A stretch of 27,877 nucleotides of DNA from JALHUB01 sp050010555. GTDB taxonomy: Bacteria > Chloroflexota > Dehalococcoidia > DSTF01 > JALHUB01. The notes beneath the pieces are model-generated. The model was not told where the DNA came from and did not search any database. It worked only from the letters and a program-made list of their open reading frames with translations. The DNA is taken from NCBI GenBank assembly GCA_050010555.1, contig JBEKKV010000029.1, positions 1-27,877 on the forward strand. Reading direction: 5' to 3'. Of the stretch, positions 21,868-27,877 are shown piece after piece. The position numbers and the translations under genes were made by a program. The stretch's first letter is position 1; every line of letters begins with the position of its first letter.

Positions 21868-21899
21868 GGAACGGAGATAGATTCAGCTCAGGCAGGGAA

Positions 21900-24155
21900 A
21901 TGACAAAGAAGAAACAGAGAAACCTGGTGATTGTTGAGTCACCGGCGAAGGCGCGAACCTTGGCCGGTCTTTTGGGCCCGCAATACGACGTCCACGCTTC
22001 CGTCGGGCACGTGCGCGACCTGCCGAAGACGAAGCTCGGCGTCGACATCGACGACGGCTTCGCGCCGCGCTACGTCGTGCCGCGCGAGAAGGCGAAGGTC
22101 GTCCGACTGCTCAAGGCGGCAGCCCAGGACGCCGATCACGTCTACCTGGCAACCGACCCCGACCGCGAGGGCGAGGCGATAGCCTGGCACGTCCTCGAGG
22201 CCGTGGGGCTGGAGGGCAAGCCGCACCAGCGCGTCGTGTTCCACGAAGTGACGAAAGACGCCGTCCTCGACGCCTTTGCGCACCCGCGCCAGATAAACGA
22301 ACGCCTCGTCGACGCCCAGCAGGCGCGACGCATCCTGGACCGGCTCGTCGGCTACAAGATAAGCCCGGTGCTGTGGCAGAAGATCCGGCGCGGGCTCTCG
22401 GCAGGGCGCGTGCAGTCGGTGGCCGTGCGGATGGTGGTCGAGCGCGAAAAAGAGATAACCGCGTTCGTCCCGCTGGAGTACTGGACGCTCGACGCGCGCC
22501 TGGCGAAAGCAAAAGGCGACGGAACGCTGACGGCGCGTCTGGCCGGGCTAGCCGGCAAGCGCAAGAAGCTGGAGATCGGCAGCGCGGCGGAATCGGACCG
22601 ACTGGTCGCGCTTCTGCGGCCGGCGCTCTACACTGTGACGTCCGTGCGAAAGAAGGACGTCCACCAGCAGCCGGCGCCTCCCTTTACGACTAGCAGCCTG
22701 CAGCAGGAGGCGTCGCGGCGGCTCGGCTTCACGGCGAAACGGACTATGGCCGTCGCCCAGCAGCTTTACGAAGGCCTTTCCGTCAAGGGCGCCCAGATCG
22801 GCCTTATCACTTACATGCGCACGGACTCGACGAACGTCGCGGGCGTCGCCTTGAGCGAGACGCGCGACTACGTCGCCGAGAGGTTCGGCGCCTCGCTGGT
22901 GCCGGCGGCGCCCCGCGTCTTCCGCAAGAAGGCGAAGGGCGCGCAGGAGGCGCACGAGGCGATCCGGCCCACGTCGGTGCGGCGCGAGCCTGCCTCGCTA
23001 AAGACCGCGCTCAACCGCGATCAGCTCCGCCTCTACACCCTCGTCTGGCAGCGAATGGTCGCCAGCCAGATGGCGGACGCCGTCTACGACCAGACTTCGG
23101 TTGAAATCGAAGCGCAGCCGAAGGAGGGAGCGGATCGCTACCTCTTCCGCGCCGCCCGCAGCTTCCTCCGCTTCCCCGGCTATCGCCAAGTGTACCAGGA
23201 ATCGACAGAGGAGGCAGAGACGGAGGAGAAGCGTCCGTTGCCGCCGCTTGCCGAGGACGAAGAGCTTCGCCTGCAAGACCTCCTGCCGGAGCAGCACTTC
23301 ACCGAGCCGCCGCCGCGCTTCACTGAAGCGACGCTGGTGAAGGCGATGGAAGAGAACGGCATCGGCCGGCCGAGCACGTACGCGCCAATCCTCTCGACGA
23401 TCCAGGACCGCGGCTACGTGGAGAAGGAAGGCCGGGCGCTCAAGCCGAAGGAGTTGGGCGTCGTTGTCAACGACCTGCTGGTCAGCTACTTCCCGGAGAT
23501 AACCGCCGTCAGCTTCACGGCAGAGATGGAGGAGGAGCTGGACGAGATCGCCGGCGGTCAGCGCGAGTGGCAGCCGGTCGTGCGCGACTTCTACCAGCCG
23601 CTGGCAGCCGCCCTTTCCGTCGCGGAGACGGCGCCGCGCGTCGAGGAAGAGACGACCGAGGTCTGCGACAAGTGCGGTCGGCCGATGGTCATCCGCTGGG
23701 GTCGCTTCGGGCGCTTCCTGGCATGCAGCGGCTTCCCGGAATGCAAGAACAGCCGGCCCCTGGAGCGTCAAGAGGAGCCGGTCGAGGCAACCGATGACAT
23801 TTGCCCCGTCTGCGGCAAGCCGATGGTCATTCGGCGCGGACGCTTCGGGCCCTTCCTTGCCTGCTCCGACTATCCGACCTGCCGCGGCACGCGTCGAATT
23901 CTCAACAAAGTCGGCGTCGCCTGCCCGGAATGCGGCGGCGACATCGTTGCCAAACGGACACGACGCGGTCGCACTTTCTACGGCTGCGCCAACTACCCGA
24001 AGTGCCACTTCACAAGCTGGTCGCGCCCGCTCGCGGAGCCATGCCCTGAGTGCGGCGGCGTCATCGTGGCGCAGGCGGGCGGCAAGGCAAAGTGCTTGAA
24101 GTGCGGCTGGCACGGCTCTGCCTCTAAGCGTCAGCCGGCGGAGGTCAAAGCCTAG
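21900..24155 (+). CDS. topA: DNA topoisomerase I (type IA) with four C-terminal zinc-finger-like units
   Basis: 751 residues. It opens NLVIVESPAKARTLAGLLG (Toprim, with DPDREGEAIAWH near 82-93). The catalytic Tyr305 lies in LITYMRTDST, and EAHEAIRPTS and NGIGRPSTYAPI are present. From about residue 588 come Cys-rich units: CDKCGRPM...CSGFPEC, CPVCGKPM...CSDYPTC, CPECGGDI...CANYPKC, and a last CPECGGVI...CLKCG that is shorter. These bind single-stranded DNA. The enzyme relaxes negative supercoils. A ribosome binding site AGGCAGGG precedes the ATG. It begins a likely operon with xerC 4 nt downstream. Confidence 0.97.
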   Translation: MTKKKQRNLVIVESPAKARTLAGLLGPQYDVHASVGHVRDLPKTKLGVDIDDGFAPRYVVPREKAKVVRLLKAAAQDADHVYLATDPDREGEAIAWHVLEAVGLEGKPHQRVVFHEVTKDAVLDAFAHPRQINERLVDAQQARRILDRLVGYKISPVLWQKIRRGLSAGRVQSVAVRMVVEREKEITAFVPLEYWTLDARLAKAKGDGTLTARLAGLAGKRKKLEIGSAAESDRLVALLRPALYTVTSVRKKDVHQQPAPPFTTSSLQQEASRRLGFTAKRTMAVAQQLYEGLSVKGAQIGLITYMRTDSTNVAGVALSETRDYVAERFGASLVPAAPRVFRKKAKGAQEAHEAIRPTSVRREPASLKTALNRDQLRLYTLVWQRMVASQMADAVYDQTSVEIEAQPKEGADRYLFRAARSFLRFPGYRQVYQESTEEAETEEKRPLPPLAEDEELRLQDLLPEQHFTEPPPRFTEATLVKAMEENGIGRPSTYAPILSTIQDRGYVEKEGRALKPKELGVVVNDLLVSYFPEITAVSFTAEMEEELDEIAGGQREWQPVVRDFYQPLAAALSVAETAPRVEEETTEVCDKCGRPMVIRWGRFGRFLACSGFPECKNSRPLERQEEPVEATDDICPVCGKPMVIRRGRFGPFLACSDYPTCRGTRRILNKVGVACPECGGDIVAKRTRRGRTFYGCANYPKCHFTSWSRPLAEPCPECGGVIVAQAGGKAKCLKCGWHGSASKRQPAEVKA

Positions 24156-24159
24156 CGCG

Positions 24160-25182
24160 ATGAGCGAAGCAGCCACCGACAGGGAAGTCGAAGCGGGACA
24201 GCTTGCGGAGGAACTGCTGACCGCTTACCTGGCGATGCTCGCTGCGGAACGAAACCGCTCCGCGTACACGCTGCGGAACTACGCGGCGGACCTGCGCCCC
24301 TTCTTCGCCTTCCTCGACGAGAAGCGCATCGATGTCCTCGCCGCGGACCGCCACGCCGTTCGCGCCTATCTGTCGAGCCTGATGGACGCCGGCGTCGCCT
24401 CCGGCAGCATCGCGCGCAAGCTGAGCACGTTGCGCTCGTTCTACCGCTTTCTGCAGCAGGTCGAAAGGATCGCCGCCAACCCCTGCGAGGGGATGCGCGG
24501 CCCGAAGCAAGCGCGACGGCTGCCTTCGTTCTTGAGCGAAGAGGAGGTGTCGGCGCTTGTCGTAGCGCCTGAGCCGGACACGCCGCAGGGGCTGCGAAAT
24601 CGGGCGCTACTGGAGCTGCTGTACGCGGCCGGCGTGCGCGTCGGCGAAGTGTTCAACCTGAACGCCGGCGACCTGGAGCTTTCCCCCGAGGGCGGCCTCT
24701 TGCGAGTGCGCGGCAAAGGCAACAAGCAGCGCGTCGTCCTCGTCGGGCGGCCGGCCGCGCGCGCGCTCAAGCGGTATCTGCGGCAGGGACGGCCGGCGCT
24801 GGCGAAGGGCGCGCAAGAGGCGCTATTCCTCAATCGCGACGGCGAGCGGCTGTCGACGCGGGCGGTCCAGACGATTGTCCGAAAGGCAGCGCTGGCTGCC
24901 GGCCTGGACAGGCGGGCGCATCCGCACCTGCTGCGTCACACCTTCGCCACCCACATGCTCGACGGCGGCGCGGACCTGCGCGTCGTCCAGGAGTTGATGG
25001 GACATGCCAACGCCAACACGACTCAGATCTACCTTCACGTGACGGAGGCCCGCCAGCGCCAGGTCTATGATGGAGCCTGGGACGCCATGGCCGAGAGCTA
25101 CCGGCGTATCGCCGACGAGCGCGCAGGCTCCCGGGAAAGCGACGAGCAAGAGGAGGGAACCGATGCGAATTCTGCTGATTGA
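24160..25182 (+). CDS. xerC: Tyrosine recombinase XerC/XerD-type
   Basis: 340 residues, a little longer than the usual 300 because of an N-terminal extension of about 15 and an acidic C-terminal tail. The N-terminal SAM-like core-binding domain covers about 16-110. The full catalytic set is present: Arg160 (AGVRVGE), Lys186 (RGKGNKQR), His256 and Arg259 (HPHLLRHTFATH), His282 (MGHANANTTQIY) and Tyr291. It resolves chromosome dimers at dif during division. Placement directly after topA, on a conserved housekeeping operon and not next to att-like repeats, argues for the chromosomal Xer role and against a mobile integrase. The tail overlaps aroQ by 20 nt. Confidence 0.92.
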   Translation: MSEAATDREVEAGQLAEELLTAYLAMLAAERNRSAYTLRNYAADLRPFFAFLDEKRIDVLAADRHAVRAYLSSLMDAGVASGSIARKLSTLRSFYRFLQQVERIAANPCEGMRGPKQARRLPSFLSEEEVSALVVAPEPDTPQGLRNRALLELLYAAGVRVGEVFNLNAGDLELSPEGGLLRVRGKGNKQRVVLVGRPAARALKRYLRQGRPALAKGAQEALFLNRDGERLSTRAVQTIVRKAALAAGLDRRAHPHLLRHTFATHMLDGGADLRVVQELMGHANANTTQIYLHVTEARQRQVYDGAWDAMAESYRRIADERAGSRESDEQEEGTDANSAD

Positions 25183-25621
25183 CGGCCCGAACCTGAACAT
25201 GCTGGGGACGCGCGAACCGGACGTCTACGGCAAGATGACGCTCGCCGAGATCCGGTCGCGGGTGAGCGAGAAAGCGAAGGAGCTCGGCGTTGAGGTGCGG
25301 CCGTTCCAGTCCAACAGTGAAGGCGCAATCATCGACTTCATCCAATCGGAGGCGCCGGGCGCGGACGGCATCATCATCAACCCGGGCGCTCTAACCCATT
25401 ACAGCCTCGCCTTGCGCGATGCCCTGGCCGCGAGCGCGCTGCCAGCCATCGAAGTGCACATTTCGAACATCCACGGGCGGGAACACTTCCGACGGCGCTC
25501 CGTTACGGCGGCTGTGTGTCGCGGGATCGTGGCCGGACTCGGCTGGCGCGGCTACGTCGCGGCGCTGGAAGCGCTGGTCGAAATCGCGGGTCAGATGCCT
25601 GCGGACAAGGGCTGGTGCTGA
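25163..25621 (+). CDS. aroQ: 3-dehydroquinate dehydratase, type II
   Basis: 152 residues. The ATG at 25163 is chosen because AGGAGG (25151-25156) lies 6 nt upstream; longer readings extend deep into xerC. It begins RILLIDGPNLNMLGTREPDVYG with the catalytic Tyr22 and Arg17. Asn73 lies in INPGALTHYS and the catalytic His99 in EVHISNIHGREHFR, followed by RRSV. The enzyme dehydrates 3-dehydroquinate to 3-dehydroshikimate as a dodecamer. It supplies the step missing from the aroE-aroC-aroKB cluster at 8427-12194. It overlaps both neighbours. Confidence 0.96.
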   Translation: MRILLIDGPNLNMLGTREPDVYGKMTLAEIRSRVSEKAKELGVEVRPFQSNSEGAIIDFIQSEAPGADGIIINPGALTHYSLALRDALAASALPAIEVHISNIHGREHFRRRSVTAAVCRGIVAGLGWRGYVAALEALVEIAGQMPADKGWC

Positions 25622-26724
25622 AGCAACCGGCGGTCCAATCGCGAGTCGCGCGCCTCAGAGCCAGTCTCGAGGAACTTGGTTTCGAGGCGCTTCTGGTCTC
25701 GCATCCCGCGAACCGGCGTTATCTTTCCGGCTTCACGGGCTCGGCGGGATACCTGCTGATCAGCCACGACGAGAGTCGCATCGCGACGGACTTCCGCTAC
25801 TTCGAGCAGGCGGCGCAGCAGGCGCCCGACTTCCGCCTCCAGCCTGTCGCCGGGTCGGCGTTCGAGACGTGGCTCCCCAGCGTTCTCAGCGGTCTCGGCG
25901 GCGGGAAGGTCGGCTTCGAGGCGTCGCACCTGCCGTACGCGACGTTCGAGCAGATGTCGACGGTTGTTCGCGCGCTGCCGCAGGACAAGCGGCCGCGTCT
26001 CGTGGCGACGGTCGATATCGTCGAGACGCTGCGCGCCGTCAAGGAGCCCGCGGAGATCGACGCCATCCAAGCGGCTGTCGACCTGGGCGACGCAGCGTTC
26101 GCAAACCTGCTGGAGCATCTTGAGCCGGGATGGACGGAGAAGCAGGCGGCGTGGGAGATCGAGCGGTATACGCGCGAGCACGGAGGCGAAGCAGTGTCCT
26201 TCGAGACGATTGTCGCCGGCGGAGCGTGGAGCGCGCTGCCACATGCCTATCCCCGCGACGAGCCGCTGCGCAAGGGCGAGCCCATCGTCATCGACATGGG
26301 CGTGCGGCTGCGCGGCTACTGCTCCGACCTGACGCGGACAATCGTCCTCGGCAAGCCGGACGGCCAATTTGGACGGATCTATGATATTGTGTTGGGAGCG
26401 CAGCTCACGGCCATCGAGATAATCGCGGCGGGGATGACCGGCGAGCAGGCGCACCTCCTGGCGGAACGCTTCATCGCCGAGGCCGGCTACGGCGAGAGCT
26501 TCGGGCACGGCCTGGGACACGGCGTCGGGCTGGAAGTGCACGAGAAGCCGCGTCTGGGCCGCGCGTCGGCGGACGTGCTGGCCGACGGCATGGTGACGAG
26601 TGTCGAGCCTGGGATCTACATATCGGGATGGGGCGGCGTCCGCATCGAGGACCTGGCGGTGATGGAGAACGGCCGCCTGCGGGTCATGTCGCGGGCGCCA
26701 AAATTCGAACTGGCAAGGGCGTGA
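25615..26724 (+). CDS. pepP: M24B metallopeptidase, Xaa-Pro aminopeptidase type
   Basis: 369 residues using the GTG at 25615, which overlaps the end of aroQ by 7 nt and has AAGGG just upstream; longer in-frame readings lie wholly inside aroQ. The N-terminal creatinase-like domain covers about 5-135. The C-terminal pita-bread fold has all five metal ligands: Asp227 (VIDMGV), Asp238 (GYCSDLTRT), His302 (GLGHGVG), Glu331 (VEPGIY) and Glu345 (VRIED). Two metal ions activate water to cut X-Pro bonds in peptides. The order aroQ-pepP-efp is common in Gram-positive bacteria and Chloroflexota. pepQ is an alternative name. Confidence 0.94.
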   Translation: MLKQPAVQSRVARLRASLEELGFEALLVSHPANRRYLSGFTGSAGYLLISHDESRIATDFRYFEQAAQQAPDFRLQPVAGSAFETWLPSVLSGLGGGKVGFEASHLPYATFEQMSTVVRALPQDKRPRLVATVDIVETLRAVKEPAEIDAIQAAVDLGDAAFANLLEHLEPGWTEKQAAWEIERYTREHGGEAVSFETIVAGGAWSALPHAYPRDEPLRKGEPIVIDMGVRLRGYCSDLTRTIVLGKPDGQFGRIYDIVLGAQLTAIEIIAAGMTGEQAHLLAERFIAEAGYGESFGHGLGHGVGLEVHEKPRLGRASADVLADGMVTSVEPGIYISGWGGVRIEDLAVMENGRLRVMSRAPKFELARA

Positions 26725-26727
26725 CTG

Positions 26728-27297
26728 ATGATTGAGACCGGTGATCTAAAGAAGGGCGTAACAATAGAGCTGGACGGCACCCTCTACCAGGTGCTCGACT
26801 ACCAGCACATCAAGATGGGTCGCGGTTCGGCGCAGGTACGATTGAAGCTGCGCGACGTCCGCGGCGGCCATACCATCGAGCGCACGTTCCAGGCCGGGGA
26901 GCGCTTTACCCGCGCCCGCGTCGACCGGCAGTCTGCGCAATACCAGTACTCCGACGGGAACATCCACTACTTCATGAACACCGACACGTACGACCAGCTC
27001 GCCATCAGCGCTGAGCGCCTCGGCGACGCCCTCAACTACCTGCGCGAGAACGGCACCTGCGACATCCTGACCTACGGCGACGAAGCGGTAGGCGTCGAGC
27101 TGCCCGCCGCCGTCGAGCTGAAGATCGAGCAGACCGACCCCTGGGTCCGCGGCGACACGGCGCAGGGTGGCACGAAGCCGGCGCGGCTGGAGACGGGGCT
27201 GATGGTCCAGGTGCCTCTCTTCCTCAACACCGGCGACACCGTCAAGGTCGACACGCGGACCGGGCAGTACCTGGAGCGCGCTTCAGCGAGCCAGTAG
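26728..27297 (+). CDS. efp: Elongation factor P, with arginine at the tip position
   Basis: 189 residues, ATG 3 nt after pepP. Three beta-barrel domains as usual: KOW-like domain 1 (MIETGDLKKGVTIELDGTLYQVLDYQHIKMGRGSAQV), OB domain 2 (AQYQYSDGNIHYFMNTDTYDQ), and domain 3 ending TGQYLERA with DPWVRGDTAQGGTKPARLETG. EF-P enters the ribosome and helps form peptide bonds at polyproline stretches. The tip loop reads KMGRGSA, so residue 32 is Arg where many bacteria have a Lys (PGKG). Arg32 is also the modified position in the EarP-type factors (SGRNAA), but the surrounding residues differ. Confidence 0.96.
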   Translation: MIETGDLKKGVTIELDGTLYQVLDYQHIKMGRGSAQVRLKLRDVRGGHTIERTFQAGERFTRARVDRQSAQYQYSDGNIHYFMNTDTYDQLAISAERLGDALNYLRENGTCDILTYGDEAVGVELPAAVELKIEQTDPWVRGDTAQGGTKPARLETGLMVQVPLFLNTGDTVKVDTRTGQYLERASASQ

Positions 27298-27355
27298 AGA
27301 TTCCAGCGCGTAGGCCACGTTTCATCTTCCTCAGGGATTTGCGGGAGCCTCTCGG

Positions 27356-27877
27356 ATGAGCATGCAGGTCTACTCGGTAAGCAGCATCACGACGTATCTC
27401 CGCGAGCTCCTGGAGACGGACCCGCACCTCGCGGACATCTGGGTGAGCGGCGAGGTCTCCAACCTATCGCGTTCAACCGCCGGCCACTTCTACTTCACTC
27501 TCAAGGACGCCGACTCCCAGATCCGCTGCGTCTTCTTCCGCGGCGCGACGCTCCAGCGCGATCTGCCCTCGTTGGTCGAAAGCGGCGCGCAGGTGGTGGC
27601 GCACGGACGCGTCTCGCTGTACGAAGTGCGCGGCGACCTGCAGTTTTATGTCGACTTCGTCCAGCCGGAGGGCGTCGGGGTGCTGGCGATGGAGTTCGAG
27701 CGGCTGAAGGTTCGGCTGGAGCAGGAAGGCCTGTTCGAGCCCTCGCGCAAGAGGTCGCTGAAGCCATTCCCGGAGCGCATCGGCGTGGTCTCCTCGCCTA
27801 CCGGCGCAGTCTTCCACGACATCTGCGTCATACTGGCGCGTCGCTGGCCGCTAGCGGAGATCGTCCTCGCGCCCAGC
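27356..27877 (+). CDS. xseA: Exodeoxyribonuclease VII large subunit, N-terminal part (cut by window end)
   Basis: An open frame from the ATG at 27356 runs 174 codons to the window end with no stop. The product begins MQVYSVSSITTYLREL and contains IWVSGEVSNLSRSTAGHFYFTLKD, then VVAHGRVSLYEVRGDLQFYV, the OB-fold nucleic-acid-binding domain of XseA, followed by KPFPERIGVVSSPTGAVFHDI, the start of the catalytic domain. Exonuclease VII degrades single-stranded DNA to acid-soluble oligomers together with the small subunit XseB, expected downstream. GGGAG lies about 11 nt before the ATG. It is 58 nt after efp with no obvious terminator. Confidence 0.95.
   Translation, partial: MSMQVYSVSSITTYLRELLETDPHLADIWVSGEVSNLSRSTAGHFYFTLKDADSQIRCVFFRGATLQRDLPSLVESGAQVVAHGRVSLYEVRGDLQFYVDFVQPEGVGVLAMEFERLKVRLEQEGLFEPSRKRSLKPFPERIGVVSSPTGAVFHDICVILARRWPLAEIVLAPS

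Noticed and set aside
22998..24176. Minus-strand open frame of 392 codons opposite topA
   Set aside because: Shadow of topA; no motif or ribosome binding site.
24160..25182. Possibility that the tyrosine recombinase marks an integrated element
   Set aside because: It sits in a conserved topA-aroQ-pepP-efp setting, overlaps aroQ, and no direct repeats, tRNA attachment site or phage genes are near it.

Overview
The window is a dense, GC-rich (about 65%) stretch of bacterial chromosome made of housekeeping operons plus a few accessory genes. Three features point to a member of the Chloroflexota, probably a Dehalococcoidia-like lineage: a fused shikimate kinase/3-dehydroquinate synthase inside an alaS-ruvX-mltG-aroE-aroC cluster, a T-box-controlled threonyl-tRNA synthetase without a TGS domain, and a topA-xerC-aroQ-pepP-efp-xseA series. 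That placement is an inference from gene content and order remembered from that phylum, not from any search. I saw no CRISPR array, insertion sequence, prophage or rRNA.

Layout. Positions 1-79 (minus) look like the first codons of an acyltransferase-3 family protein running off the left edge. 290-1246 (plus) holds a Cys/His/Gly-rich small protein and a small conserved membrane-associated protein. 1334-7109 (minus) reads, in transcription order, as a strong promoter, tRNA-Val(GAC), a complete threonine T-box leader, thrS, biotin carboxylase, biotin carrier protein, and an acyl-CoA dehydrogenase with an unusual C-terminal winged-helix-like extension. Divergent from it (7233-8143, plus) are a stand-alone Lrp/AsnC ligand-binding domain protein and a MobB-like protein with a ruined P-loop.

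8140-16605 (minus) is a tightly packed operon: alaS, ruvX, mltG, aroE, aroC, aroK-aroB fusion, acylphosphatase. It supplies four of the shikimate-pathway activities; the fifth, type II dehydroquinase (aroQ), lies at 25163. alaS contains a segment of clearly lower GC and an insertion, which suggests a mosaic gene. 16658-19674 (plus) carries a promoter, a structured leader ending in an intrinsic terminator, glmU, a 45-residue membrane peptide and a CNNM/CorC-type CBS protein, joined by identical 8-nt overlaps.

19746-20321 (minus) is a lipoprotein-like secreted protein made of two copies of a Cys-containing repeat, driven by a perfect-consensus promoter. 20705-27877 (plus) carries dprA (apparently nearly leaderless), then topA, xerC, aroQ, pepP, efp and the beginning of xseA, which is cut by the window end.

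The most unusual items are: the tRNA-Val gene placed about 10 nt ahead of a thrS T-box with no room for a separate promoter; the acyl-CoA dehydrogenase/winged-helix fusion; the attenuator-like glmU leader; the alaS mosaic; the degenerate MobB; and an elongation factor P with arginine at the tip position (residue 32). I did not find a clear-cut new defence or mobile system here.
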